Of a DNA stretch of 64,000 nt, positions 41,031-50,153 are shown piece after piece. Each line of letters starts with the position of its first letter. Position 1 is the stretch's first letter. Source of the stretch: JARIHC01 sp035692985. Its GTDB lineage: Bacteria; Patescibacteriota; Saccharimonadia; Saccharimonadales; UBA4665. The position numbers and the translations under genes are program-made. Below the pieces are notes generated by a model. That model saw only the letters and a program-made list of their open reading frames with translations, was not told where the DNA came from and made no database searches. The DNA is taken from the NCBI GenBank assembly GCA_035692985.1, contig DASSHG010000003.1:75667-139666 (forward strand). Direction: 5' to 3'.

Positions 41031-43879
41031 GAGTGGAAAATCCCTTTCATCGGCGCCTGCCAGGCTTGTTTGAGCGCTTCCACATCAATCTCGAATAAAT
41101 TGTCACCGTTCCAATTAGCCTTATTCAATTCTTTGACCTCGATTGCCGACAGCCGAGGCTCTTGCAAGCTGGTGCCGATTGCCAGCGTGGGTACGTCTCC
41201 GAATACGTTCTCGGGCGCAGTGCCTTTATCGAGTTCAACCACGAAACAGCCGGCTGTTTCGCTGAACAGGAAGCTCTCCGGGTCTTTGTGTCTTGGAACA
41301 AAAAGATGCGCGCCGGACCGGGAGCCGAAACACATCTCTGCTACCGCAGTAGCCAAGCCTCCCTCGCTAATATCATGACAGGCTAGTACTTCACCGCTTT
41401 TAATTGCCTGGTGCATGCCGCGGAAAACGGATCGTAAGGAAGGCGTGTGCACGAAGGGCGTATATTTACTGCTGCCGCCGACGACATCATAGTAGGCGCT
41501 GCCGCCCATAGCGTTGTCCGGCTTGCCAACAAGATAAAGGACCGACTTGCCGGGCCGCTTAATGGCGCTCGTCACGGTTTTTTCAACATCGGGAATCCGG
41601 CCGAAAGCCGACACGGCATATACAGGCGGAATCTTGATAACTTCGCCGTCCTTGCCGCGGTAAGTTGAGGACAGGCTGTCCTTGCCGGAGATGACCGGTG
41701 CACCCAAGACGTCCATCATATCGGTGGCGCCCTCTACTATCTGGTCCAGTGCGCCCATGGTTTCTTCGTCAGGATAGGGCGCAATATAGTTGCCGACCAG
41801 CGACACTTCATCTGGATCGCCGCCGACAGCCACGTAATTGGCCATGGCTTCGGTGGTTGCCCAGATGCTTCCCAGGTAAGGATCCAGCCGGTTTAATATA
41901 GGGTTCATACCGTGGGATTGCACAATGCCATAAGGTTTACCAAGCATTGGTCGGATTACCAAAGCGTCGTTTGGCCCTTCTTGGCTGACGCCGCCAAACG
42001 GCGCAACAACATTGCCGCCTTGCACGCCGTGGTCATATTGCCGCACGACCGGCTCCTTGGAGCAGACATTGCCATGGGACAGTACGGCCTTGAAGCGGTC
42101 AATCCACTCCTGCTGCGATTCGGGGGATTCGGGCCGGATTTCTTCTATCCGCGTCCACTCCCAGCGGGCCTCCATGACCCTCTGTGGCAGGCCGTTCTTG
42201 AGAAAATCATAATCCAGCTCAACCACATTTTGCTCGCCGTAATTGACGGTCAAGGTGTTGCTGCCATCGAATTCGCCGAGCACCGTAGCTTCCACATTAT
42301 ATTCTTGACAGATCTTTTGGAATTCTTCAATCTTTTCCGGCGGGATAGCGGCTACCATGCGTTCCTGCGATTCGCTCAGCCAGATTTCCCACGGCGCCAG
42401 CCCCGGATATTTGAGCGGCGCCTGGGAGATATCTACGGTCACGCCCACATCTTCACCTATTTCTCCGATAGCCGACGAAAAACCGGCTGCCCCGCAATCG
42501 GTAATGGCGCGGATACAATCAGCGTCGCGGGCTAGCAGGATGGCGTCGGACATTCGCTTCTCTTCTATGGCATTGCCAATCTGTACGGCGCTGGAATTCA
42601 CGTTAGCGGTTCGCTCGGTCATCTCGCCGGATGAAAAGGTGGCGCCGTGTATACCATCGCGACCGGTCCGGCCGCCCATGATGACTACCAAGTCGCCGGC
42701 TTGGGGCTCGCCTTTTTGAGCCCGGGCTTCGGGCATGATGCCGTAGGCGCCAACGATGACAGTCGGCTTGGCCCGGAAATCTTCGTGATAATGGATAGAG
42801 CCGTTGGCTGTCGGGATCCCCATCCGGTTGCCATAGTCGCCCACGCCTTGGATTACCCGCCGTTGTAAATAATCGGGGTGCAGAGTACCGGGCGGCAACT
42901 TCGATTCATCGATATTGGGCGGCGCGAAACAGAACATATCAGTTGAAATAATATTCTTGGCACCCTGGCCGGTGCCCAGGATGTCACGGAAAACACCGCC
43001 GCTGCCGGTCATAGCGCCACCGTACGGTTCGATCGCCGACGGGCTGTTGTGGGTCTCCACCTTGCCGCAGATTGCCTGGCCATCATAGAAACGCATGACA
43101 CCGGAGTTGTCGTCAAAGGCCGAGATGACCTTTTCGCCAAAATGCCGCTCGGCCGCCTCTTTAATACGCCTAAAGAGCGGCTTTTTTTCTTGGCCGTCGA
43201 CCATAAGCTTGGCATTGAAAGTCTTGTGCCCGCAGTGCTCGCTCCAGCGGCCGGCTATGACCTCCAGCTCGGCATCGGTCGGATCGCGGTTCAGTTTGCG
43301 GAAATAGTCTTGGACTATGGACATCTCGTCATCGTTTAGAAAGAGCTTGTCTTTTGATAGTTCTGCCAACTCCTCGCTCGAAGAGTCTCTGATAGGCACC
43401 GTTTCTGCCGGTCCGACTGTTCCCTCAAAGGTCAGCGCCTTGGGCGGCTCCTGAACGATATGCTCGACAGTTTCATTTAATAGCAGGCGACCAACTATAG
43501 CGTCAACCTCCTCTTCGTCCGCCCCTAAAAAGGTGTATTCGTGCGAGGAATCAACTGCTTCCGGCCTGATGCCTAGGTCATGAGCGGCTTTCATCAGTGA
43601 GGCTGTTTCCGGATTCATCACCCCTGGCTTATAGGCAATTTCGACGCTCTCCGGAGCCGGTTCGCCGTCAATCGAGCATTCTTCACTTACCGGATCGGCC
43701 AGGACTTTTTCAGCTAATGTTGCGGCTTGCTCATCGCTAATACCCTGTAGGCGGTAGACTCTGGTTACGTGCACCGATTCCAGGCCGGTAATGCCAAGTG
43801 TCCGTTCGGCTTCGGCGCGCACTTCTTCACCCGCGGGGTCGCCATCCGCAGGTGATACGCGTATCTCATGCATCGGCAC
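41027..43879 (-). CDS. purL: Formylglycinamidine ribonucleotide synthase with tandem PurS-like N-terminus
   Basis: PurL makes FGAM from FGAR, ATP and ammonia. At 950 residues it is between small PurL (about 740) and the 1300-residue fused form. The extra N-terminus has two PurS-like units (about residues 3-72 and 73-145; the second with VMNPE, LG, EYTFLG and LLLNETVEHIV). The synthase domains follow (GRWSEHCGHKTF; ETHNSPSAIEPYGGA; GGRTGRDGIHGATFSSGEM; SGKDSLSS; CHDISEGGLA). No glutaminase domain is fused; PurQ is separate. This gene therefore seems to combine PurS and PurL. It overlaps purN by 14 bp. Confidence 0.93.
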   Translation of the reverse strand: MPMHEIRVSPADGDPAGEEVRAEAERTLGITGLESVHVTRVYRLQGISDEQAATLAEKVLADPVSEECSIDGEPAPESVEIAYKPGVMNPETASLMKAAHDLGIRPEAVDSSHEYTFLGADEEEVDAIVGRLLLNETVEHIVQEPPKALTFEGTVGPAETVPIRDSSSEELAELSKDKLFLNDDEMSIVQDYFRKLNRDPTDAELEVIAGRWSEHCGHKTFNAKLMVDGQEKKPLFRRIKEAAERHFGEKVISAFDDNSGVMRFYDGQAICGKVETHNSPSAIEPYGGAMTGSGGVFRDILGTGQGAKNIISTDMFCFAPPNIDESKLPPGTLHPDYLQRRVIQGVGDYGNRMGIPTANGSIHYHEDFRAKPTVIVGAYGIMPEARAQKGEPQAGDLVVIMGGRTGRDGIHGATFSSGEMTERTANVNSSAVQIGNAIEEKRMSDAILLARDADCIRAITDCGAAGFSSAIGEIGEDVGVTVDISQAPLKYPGLAPWEIWLSESQERMVAAIPPEKIEEFQKICQEYNVEATVLGEFDGSNTLTVNYGEQNVVELDYDFLKNGLPQRVMEARWEWTRIEEIRPESPESQQEWIDRFKAVLSHGNVCSKEPVVRQYDHGVQGGNVVAPFGGVSQEGPNDALVIRPMLGKPYGIVQSHGMNPILNRLDPYLGSIWATTEAMANYVAVGGDPDEVSLVGNYIAPYPDEETMGALDQIVEGATDMMDVLGAPVISGKDSLSSTYRGKDGEVIKIPPVYAVSAFGRIPDVEKTVTSAIKRPGKSVLYLVGKPDNAMGGSAYYDVVGGSSKYTPFVHTPSLRSVFRGMHQAIKSGEVLACHDISEGGLATAVAEMCFGSRSGAHLFVPRHKDPESFLFSETAGCFVVELDKGTAPENVFGDVPTLAIGTSLQEPRLSAIEVKELNKANWNGDNLFEIDVEALKQAWQAPMKGIFHS

Positions 43880-44564
43880 GGTAGGCCTTTTGATCTCTTA
43901 AAAATTTATCCAATGCGTATGCAATGGTTGCTTTTTCTATCCATTGTGTACGCTCGTTCAACTCTTCCGGAGTATCTTCGGGTTTGATCGGAACGTCATG
44001 GGCGGCTACGATTGGGCCCGCGTCTATGTCGTCTGCTACCACATGGACAGTATGCTGGGATTTGGTGATTTTGCGTCTCCTGTATGCACGAATAGCTGTT
44101 GCCGAGGCTTTTACGCCGTACGTATCGGCCGTCAAGGGCAGTGGCCCGGGGTGGGTATTGATAGTGCGGGCGTCATACATGGACTTATGTTTATCGGGCA
44201 CATAGCAGTACGCTTCAACAAGAGGATTATTAATAATTACCATGTAGCCTAATGTAGCAATCAGATCTATCTTATTTTCATTGGCTAGTTCTACGATTGC
44301 TTCGGACTCTTCCCTTGTTTGCCCCCTGCCTTGCTGGCCGCCTGGATGCGTATCGCTATTGATGACGGCTGTCTGGACATCAAACCCCAGCTCTTTATTC
44401 CATCTTTCTGCCCGCTTCAAGATACCCACGTGTGGCTGACTCGATATAACCAGTCCAACCTCATGTTGTACCTGGCCGTTGTGGATAGTCTGGACATAAG
44501 ACTCAGCGGTAGAGCCGCTGCCGGACGCCAAGATCGCTACCTTAGGATTATGGAGCTCGCTCAT
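43866..44564 (-). CDS. purN: Phosphoribosylglycinamide formyltransferase
   Basis: PurN formylates GAR using 10-formyl-tetrahydrofolate. The 232-residue product keeps the Asn and His of the active site in NTHPGPLP and the Asp in ADDIDAGPIVA. The N-terminal phosphate loop reads ASGSGSTAE. First gene of the purN-purL-purQ-purM operon; AT-rich -10-like sequence (GATAATAATC) lies about 10 nt before the ATG. It is divergent from the polymerase cassette. The other de novo purine genes are not in the window. Confidence 0.92.
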   Translation of the reverse strand: MSELHNPKVAILASGSGSTAESYVQTIHNGQVQHEVGLVISSQPHVGILKRAERWNKELGFDVQTAVINSDTHPGGQQGRGQTREESEAIVELANENKIDLIATLGYMVIINNPLVEAYCYVPDKHKSMYDARTINTHPGPLPLTADTYGVKASATAIRAYRRRKITKSQHTVHVVADDIDAGPIVAAHDVPIKPEDTPEELNERTQWIEKATIAYALDKFLRDQKAYRADA

Positions 44565-44618
44565 GATATCTGATTATTATCTGTGAGCCGCCACGCTAAA
44601 GCAAGCATGAGCGTCTTG

Positions 44619-44894
44619 TTGACACGGATAAGCCGGGCGGGTGTATAATTGAAAGTAGCCATGTATGGGCTCCCGGCGCCAATGCGCAATCCAGGGTTCC
44701 TCCGTGCAGGCCAATTATTACACCGAGATGGCACGCCCCGGCCCCTGCTCTCTCCAAAGCTCCAACAACTTTCTGGTAAAAGACGCGCTCTTGAACGGTG
44801 ACGCCGCGTTTATCCAGTCAGTTCCACTCTCAAAAGCCGTTCGGTGACTTAAGTTCGCCACTCTTAATTATTACCTCAAGACAAGGAGCTCAAA
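44619..44894 (+). promoter_or_regulatory. Strong promoter and long leader of the Y-family polymerase cassette
   Basis: Consensus TTGACA (44619-44624) and TATAAT (44644-44649) are both perfect, but 19 bp apart, a spacing that often marks regulated promoters. The start point near 44656 gives a leader of about 240 nt before the first cassette gene. The leader holds a GC-rich 5' part, a 60-codon open frame (44665-44847, no clear ribosome binding site) and ends with AAGGAG before the ATG at 44895. I see no known riboswitch. This is the only stretch over 300 nt between coding genes here (44565-44894). Confidence 0.65.
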
Positions 44895-45200
44895 ATGGAA
44901 GATGTAACGATGATTAACCAGGATGTCACAATCGTGGCCTATTATTTCAAAAACAAAAACCAGCCGAAATGCTTTCCTAAAAAGATGGAATACGGCGGCC
45001 GTCAAATCAGTTTCACGGAAACCGGTCTGCGCCACCCGACCCACCGCGGCCAGCGGATGGTCCATGTCTTTGATATGACCGACGGGCAGGCTGATTACCG
45101 GCTGGAGTTTGACGCCGAGGCCCTGCGCTGGAAACTGGTATATATTGCCGACCAGGCCCAGGGCGGCCTGCCTAAGCTGGCTTATGCGCCTGCCGCTTAA
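44895..45200 (+). CDS. Small protein partnered with Y-family polymerase
   Basis: The 101-residue protein is unrecognised: mixed alpha/beta, no membrane segment, with YYFKNKNQPKCFPKKM and RHPTHRGQRMVHVFDM segments. AAGGAG precedes the ATG. Its 3' end overlaps the polymerase gene by 17 bp, which implies coupled translation and a shared role, for example an accessory factor for lesion bypass. That role is inferred from position only. Confidence 0.75.
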   Translation: MEDVTMINQDVTIVAYYFKNKNQPKCFPKKMEYGGRQISFTETGLRHPTHRGQRMVHVFDMTDGQADYRLEFDAEALRWKLVYIADQAQGGLPKLAYAPAA

Positions 45201-46449
45201 CACCGAGCAGCCGCAGGTTATGCATATCGACCTGAATTCTTGCTTTGCCACTGTTGAGCAGCAGGCTCGGCCAATGTTGCGTGGCCGTCCGGTGGCTGTC
45301 ACCAACCGGCGGGTCAGCGAGGCTAAATACGCGTGCGTGGTGGCCGCCTCCTACGAGGCTAAGGTGCTGGGGGTGCGCGTTGGCATGCGGGCCGATGAAG
45401 CTCGGCGGCTGGCGCCGGACATGGTGGTACTGGAAACCGATCCGCCCAAATATCACTTTGCCTATCAGCAATTGGTGAGCATTATGCGTTCTTATTCGCC
45501 GCATGTAACTATGAAAAGTATCGACGAGGGCGTGATTGATTTCCACGGTACGCGCACGCATATCAACCGGCGGCCGCTGGAAGAGATTGGCTACGAGATT
45601 AAGCGGCGTTTGAAACAGGACGTTGGCTGTTGGATGCGCTGTAATATCGGTATCGCGCCGAACCGTTTTTTGGCCAAACTGGCGGCCAGCCTGCACAAGC
45701 CGGACGGGCTGGATATTATTACCCATAAGAACCTGCGCCAGGTACTCGGCGGCCTGCAATTAACGGATTTGCATGGCATTGCCGAGCGCAACCAGGCCCG
45801 GCTAAATACTGCTGGCATCTACACGCCGCTGCAGTTTTTGGATGCGCCGTCCGATCTGTTGCGCCGCCAGGTTTTCCATAGTATCTGCGGCGAGGATTGG
45901 TATCAGCGTCTGCGCGGCCACGAAATCGACGACCAGGAACATGCCACCCAGACCATCGGCCGGCAATATGTGCTGGAAGATCCGCGTGTTGACGATTCGG
46001 TGATTCGCTCGCGGCTGGCCTACCTCTGCGAGACCACCGGTATGAAGCTGCGCTACAAGGGGTTTTGCGCCCGCGGCCTGATGGTTTACGCCCGCTACCT
46101 GAGCGGCGACTACTGGTATGAACGGCGGATGTTCAAGACCAGCTGTTTCTCCAATGCCGAAATCCACCGCCGCGCCCAGCTGCTGTTCAACCGGCGGCCG
46201 CACCACGATTACGTGCGCGAGATCGGCGTCACTTGCTACCGGCTGGAGCCGTCCAGTCGCGCTCAAATCAGCTTACTCGACGAAGTCAACCGCGAAAACT
46301 GGTTGACCGAGGCGGTCGACACCATCAACCAGCGCTACGGCGATTTCACCGTCACTTTCGCCGACAGCTACGCCTCGCGCGGTGTCGTCAAACAAAAGAT
46401 TCCCTTCGGCACCACCCGCTACTTTGAGCTATTGTGCCGGGGCGGTTAG
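45184..46449 (+). CDS. Y-family DNA polymerase (DinB/ImuB-like)
   Basis: The 421-residue protein has the Y-family palm motifs: HIDLNSCFATVEQ with the first metal Asp and SIDEGVIDF with the second Asp-Glu pair, plus AASYEAKVLGVRVGM in the fingers, NIGIAPNRFLAKLAA, and a helix-hairpin-helix thumb region (LQLTDLHGI). Both acidic positions are intact, so it should be active, unlike many ImuB proteins. No clamp-binding peptide is obvious. The ATG at 45184 is chosen because family homology begins there. Confidence 0.9.
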   Translation: MRLPLNTEQPQVMHIDLNSCFATVEQQARPMLRGRPVAVTNRRVSEAKYACVVAASYEAKVLGVRVGMRADEARRLAPDMVVLETDPPKYHFAYQQLVSIMRSYSPHVTMKSIDEGVIDFHGTRTHINRRPLEEIGYEIKRRLKQDVGCWMRCNIGIAPNRFLAKLAASLHKPDGLDIITHKNLRQVLGGLQLTDLHGIAERNQARLNTAGIYTPLQFLDAPSDLLRRQVFHSICGEDWYQRLRGHEIDDQEHATQTIGRQYVLEDPRVDDSVIRSRLAYLCETTGMKLRYKGFCARGLMVYARYLSGDYWYERRMFKTSCFSNAEIHRRAQLLFNRRPHHDYVREIGVTCYRLEPSSRAQISLLDEVNRENWLTEAVDTINQRYGDFTVTFADSYASRGVVKQKIPFGTTRYFELLCRGG

Positions 46450-46832
46450 GCAGAGGTCACTAATTCTTGACCGAACTGAGTCAAAAAATCAGCATGAGTG
46501 GTTGCAAGGCTGTCGTTAAAAGCTCCTAAAACCTCTACACCGTCTTTTGCGCCAACGGCGACGACTGAGCCGTCTTCCAATAGCCTGTAGCGGTAGAATT
46601 CCACTTCTCCCATGCTGTTGGAAATCAGTATTTCATTGTCGCCCAAGCCCTCACCCACATAAGGGACATAATCGTCAGAAGAAATATAAAGGAAGTATCC
46701 CGCGTGCATTCGAGACCGTTTCTCTCTCTTTATCAGACGCAATCGATCCACCTCATCGGCAAGTCTCGACATTGGTGTCGGCTCTGGCTCGGTTGCTTCG
46801 TATGTCTCCCTTGATTCTTCAAATAATTTCAT
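46446..46832 (-). CDS. Hypothetical protein, 128 aa
   Basis: Not recognised. A charged helical N-terminus (MKLFEESRETYEATE, LADEVDRLRLIKREKRSR) leads into a beta-rich part (YFLYISSDDYVPYVGEG, GSVVAVGAKDGVEVLG). The start at 46832 follows TATAAT (46845-46840) by 7 nt, so the mRNA is probably leaderless; longer readings would run through that box. It overlaps the convergent polymerase stop by 4 bp. Confidence 0.75.
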   Translation of the reverse strand: MKLFEESRETYEATEPEPTPMSRLADEVDRLRLIKREKRSRMHAGYFLYISSDDYVPYVGEGLGDNEILISNSMGEVEFYRYRLLEDGSVVAVGAKDGVEVLGAFNDSLATTHADFLTQFGQELVTSA

Positions 46833-47118
46833 AAAGATTATTATATTGTAAAAACGCCAGATCGGCAACATGCCGTCATAAAACAATCACAACCGGAACT
46901 ATTTCTGGTCGTGATACAGTGAACCAATTGGCGTGACTGGGAACTGGATTAACCTCTTGGGGTCCAGGGGCAAAGCCGCCAGCAGCGATCCGACGATCAG
47001 GGCCCAGAGGCTCAGGACCCTGACGAAATCCACAAAAATATGACAAATAAGGTATATAATTAGGTGGCCGAATATAGCAATATCTGGGGTGCGGCACCTT
47101 AGAGAAAAGGAAATTGAT

Positions 47119-47694
47119 ATGAAGAAAAGCAGCTCAATCATCATTGGCATTATCGTAGTGGTCGTCGTAGTGGCCGGCGGTTATGCGCTGTTCCATAAGT
47201 CTGGCAAATCAACCGTTTCCAAGTCTACGCCTAGCAGTGCTAATACAAGCAGTGCCCCAGCAGTTAATAATTCAGTTCTTACAACTAAGACCGATCCGAG
47301 CTTAGGACAATACCTGGCTGATCCCAGCGGCAAACCGCTCTATACGTACAAGGGTGACAGCAGTGGCGTAAGCAATTGTAGCGGTTCCTGCCTGGCCACT
47401 TGGCCGGCTTACCAGGACACGGGGTCGACGGCTAATCTGCCGGCCGGTGTCAGTACTATCAAACGGTCCGATAACGGCCAGGTCCAATATACCTACAACG
47501 GTATGCCACTGTACTATTTCATAACGGACAGCGCGGGACATCCTACCGGTAATGGTGTCGAGAACTTCCAGCTGGCTAAACCGGCCGCTGCTTCGTCTTC
47601 CTCGTCTTCCCCACCTTCGTCCTCCTCGTCTTCGTCTTCCAGCACTCCGCCAAGCTCTAGCAGTAACAGCAGCTCCCCGTCTTACTCATACTAA
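47119..47694 (+). CDS. Secreted/anchored protein with lipoprotein-type repeats and Ser-rich tail
   Basis: After a signal anchor (residues 3-25) come about 100 residues that match the secreted-repeat family (COG4315-like): LGQYLADPSGKPLYTYKGD, CSGSCLATWP and MPLYYFITDSAGHPTGNG. The two Cys in the CSGSC segment could bond. The C-terminal 40 residues are almost pure Ser with some Pro, a likely wall-spanning linker. AAAAGGAAATTG gives a ribosome binding site. Function of the family is not established; some members are found beside electron-transfer proteins. TATAAT lies about 60 nt upstream. Confidence 0.85.
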   Translation: MKKSSSIIIGIIVVVVVVAGGYALFHKSGKSTVSKSTPSSANTSSAPAVNNSVLTTKTDPSLGQYLADPSGKPLYTYKGDSSGVSNCSGSCLATWPAYQDTGSTANLPAGVSTIKRSDNGQVQYTYNGMPLYYFITDSAGHPTGNGVENFQLAKPAAASSSSSSPPSSSSSSSSSTPPSSSSNSSSPSYSY

Positions 47695-47698
47695 AACT

Positions 47699-48079
47699 AT
47701 GGCCAAAAGCACCAAGGCTACCAACGATCTGATCATGGTAAGTTGGCTGTTGCGCATTGGGCTGGCGGCGGTCTTCCTGTACGCCGCTGTTGGCGCGCTG
47801 CAACACCCGCTGGAGTGGGCTGGCTTTCTGCCAAGTTTCTTGCGCGCCGCAATGTCGCCCACGACGCTGGTTAAGCTAGTCGCGGTTTACGAGCTGGCGC
47901 TCGTGGCGTGGCTGCTCAGCGGCAAGTACGTCCGCTATGCCGCTTTGTTATGTGCCGTTACGCTGGCGGGTATTATCGTGACGAATCCTAGCCAGCTGAT
48001 CATCACTTTCCGCGATATCGGTTTGTTGTTTATGGCGCTGGCCTTGTTTTTCGTCGGCAAGCAGATGACTCAAAAATAA
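47699..48079 (+). CDS. DoxX-like four-helix membrane protein
   Basis: The 126-residue protein has four membrane helices with the DoxX-like pattern (LLRIGLAAVFLYAAVGALQHPLEW, LVKLVAVYELALVAWLLSGKYVRYAALL). Role unclear; family members relate to redox or sulfur processes. It starts 4 nt after the stop of the secreted protein gene, so the two are probably one transcript. Confidence 0.8.
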   Translation: MAKSTKATNDLIMVSWLLRIGLAAVFLYAAVGALQHPLEWAGFLPSFLRAAMSPTTLVKLVAVYELALVAWLLSGKYVRYAALLCAVTLAGIIVTNPSQLIITFRDIGLLFMALALFFVGKQMTQK

Positions 48080-48081
48080 GC

Positions 48082-48585
48082 TTAATAGGGGCAGGTCTCG
48101 GTCCGGGTATGGCGCTGCATGACCTGCGTGTCTAGCAGAAAAGCGTGACCGGCCCAGTATTCCCGGCTCTCCGGCGTTTCGTTGTCGCTGCCGGGCCGCG
48201 GTGGTTTCAGGCGGCCTATCCAGGCATCAACTAGCTCGTAGCTGGTATCGTCTTCGCTATCGTCCTGCAGCAGTACGACGGACACGTGGCTGGTAGCCCC
48301 CGGCGTGCCCTTGGTGGTGAACCTGGTGTAGAGTTCATCGTTGAGCACCCGGGCATAGATGACCTTTTCGGACGGGGCTGTCTTGACAACGTTTTCGTAA
48401 CCGACGGTCCTCTGCAAGTCGTGTTCGAATTTCAACCGCGGCGCATTAGCCTTGGTTTGCGCCAGCGCTTCGCTGACCAAACCCAGCAGATAAGGATGGG
48501 TGGCGATATGCGGAGCGGCCTGGGAACGGATCAGATCGACATAGACTGGCTTGCCGTTTTTGGTGCTCCCGACGAAATGTTTCAC
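48082..48585 (-). CDS. Hypothetical protein, 167 aa
   Basis: Not recognised. It starts MKHFVGSTKNGKPVYVDLIRSQ and has VVKTAPSEKVIYAR and TSHVSVVLLQDD segments, suggesting a soluble alpha/beta protein without signal peptide. It converges on the DoxX-like gene with 2 bp between them. No functional hint from neighbours. Confidence 0.7.
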   Translation of the reverse strand: MKHFVGSTKNGKPVYVDLIRSQAAPHIATHPYLLGLVSEALAQTKANAPRLKFEHDLQRTVGYENVVKTAPSEKVIYARVLNDELYTRFTTKGTPGATSHVSVVLLQDDSEDDTSYELVDAWIGRLKPPRPGSDNETPESREYWAGHAFLLDTQVMQRHTRTETCPY

Positions 48586-48659
48586 GGTCTCCTATCGTTA
48601 TCGGCGTCATGCCGATGTTCTTGCTTTTCCACAGTATACCATGGAACAGGGGTGGGCTC

Positions 48660-50153
48660 TCAAGAATATCCCGGGAAAAAGTCGATCTTGATATTTCTAT
48701 TATGTACGCCCAGTTCGCGCAAAGTATGTTTGGTGGCGGTCACCATGCCGTGCGGTCCTGAGATATAGAATAGGCGCTCGCCGTAATCGGGGATTTGCTG
48801 CTGGATCAGGTTGGTGTTGATGTGCCGGCCTACGCAATATGTGACACGCGACCCTAGTTTGGCGCGGGCAGCTTCTAATACATCCTGGTAGACAATTTCT
48901 TCTGCTGATTTGGCGGCGTAGAGCATGACGATGTCGCGGCGCTCTTTCCGGTCGATTAGGTATTTCAGCATGCTCCGGTATGGAGTCACCCCGATACCGC
49001 CGGCAATAAAGGCCAATTTACGGCTGCTATCCAGCGGCATAACAAATTCGCCGCTAATTCGCGAGGCGGCCGCGTCACTCTCGTTATCCATGGCCAACAT
49101 GGCTTTTTTGTAGCTGCTGCCATTCGGATAAAATTTAATCCCCAGGTGGATGTTTGGTTCGGTTGGAGATGAAGCCAGCGTAAAATAACGCCGGTCGCCG
49201 CGGGAATCCGGCTTGGCGTGGGGCAGCGTCCACTCCATGTATTGCCCGGGTTGGTATGAAAATTCAGCGGTTGGCTTGAATACGAAGTCAACGATGTTTG
49301 GCGCCAAGCGGTTTTTACGCGCCAACTTGGGAAAAACTTTTGTCTTAGGGCTGAAAATCCACGTAAAGATATTGCCGGTTACCAGCGCTATTTCCGGCGT
49401 AGAATAAAGCGAAAACAAATGGACTTGCGGCGGGAACAAGGCTCCCACCAGCGCCGCGCACCAGCGCTGTTCCCTGGCCCGCGCCGGCGAGGTTTGCGGT
49501 TCAGTGAGCATTACGAATGCCAGAAAGAACACTGCCGAATTGAAAGTGATTTTATGGAGCGCGGCCAGAATTTGCCCGTGTCCCATCCCATGACCCAGGG
49601 CGACATATATGGCCGTGGCAATATAAGACACCATCACAAAAATAATGATCATCTGGAAACGGCGTACTTTGCGGGCCAGCAGCAGGCCGCCAATTAATAC
49701 GAACGCTAGCATCGGCCCGCTGCCAACCCACCAGCTGGCCGCCTGCCCGGCGCCAATACTAGTCAGGACGACCGCGATGGCCGCCGGGTTAAAGATGTGC
49801 TTTTTGCGCCAAGCCAGCATGTACTTGGAGGCCATAGCCAAACCGCCCGCCGCTGTTATAAATAATATGCCGTGGGGCGTACTAGCCGGCGTGATGATGA
49901 GGATCAGGATGAGCGCTGTTATCAGGCTTGATTCGTGGTTGGCCGGCGCGTCATAGACGTACGCGAAAATATGGCTGGCCACCCAGCATAGCGCCGGAAG
50001 GTATAGTGATGACAGCAATAAAAACCACGGGTTGAAATGAAGATAGCCCAGCAGGCTCAGACCGGCCGCGGCCAGCACTAAAGCGATCAGGTAGTACAGC
50101 GTCAGCCTGTACATGGTGATCCTGTCCAATATACTGTCCAGCCAATCGAACAT
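48660..50153 (-). CDS. RnfD/NqrB-like membrane domain fused to FAD/NAD(P)H oxidoreductase
   Basis: The first 250 residues are a membrane domain of about nine helices resembling RnfD/NqrB (MASKYMLAWRKKHIFNPAAIAVVLTS-type sequence, split over two helices). The last 240 form a ferredoxin-reductase-like unit: FAD-binding YQPGQYMEWTLP and RRYFTLASSP, and NAD-binding AGGIGVTPYRSMLKYL, plus a closing GPHGMV. The fusion should move electrons from NAD(P)H through FAD into or across the membrane. It is the third gene of an operon with ApbE and an FMN-binding protein, which together form a flavin relay. No ferredoxin 2Fe-2S domain is seen. Confidence 0.87.
   Translation of the reverse strand: MFDWLDSILDRITMYRLTLYYLIALVLAAAGLSLLGYLHFNPWFLLLSSLYLPALCWVASHIFAYVYDAPANHESSLITALILILIITPASTPHGILFITAAGGLAMASKYMLAWRKKHIFNPAAIAVVLTSIGAGQAASWWVGSGPMLAFVLIGGLLLARKVRRFQMIIIFVMVSYIATAIYVALGHGMGHGQILAALHKITFNSAVFFLAFVMLTEPQTSPARAREQRWCAALVGALFPPQVHLFSLYSTPEIALVTGNIFTWIFSPKTKVFPKLARKNRLAPNIVDFVFKPTAEFSYQPGQYMEWTLPHAKPDSRGDRRYFTLASSPTEPNIHLGIKFYPNGSSYKKAMLAMDNESDAAASRISGEFVMPLDSSRKLAFIAGGIGVTPYRSMLKYLIDRKERRDIVMLYAAKSAEEIVYQDVLEAARAKLGSRVTYCVGRHINTNLIQQQIPDYGERLFYISGPHGMVTATKHTLRELGVHNRNIKIDFFPGYS

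Noticed and set aside
41912..42535. Plus-strand open frame (207 codons) inside purL
   Set aside because: The minus-strand frame carries all PurL motifs; the plus frame is a compositional shadow.
44665..44847. 60-codon frame in the polymerase leader
   Set aside because: No clear ribosome binding site and no family; mentioned under the leader but not called as a gene.
46899..47031. Small hydrophobic minus-strand frame (about 44 codons from a GTG)
   Set aside because: Hydrophobic but without promoter or ribosome binding site in the right place; could be chance.
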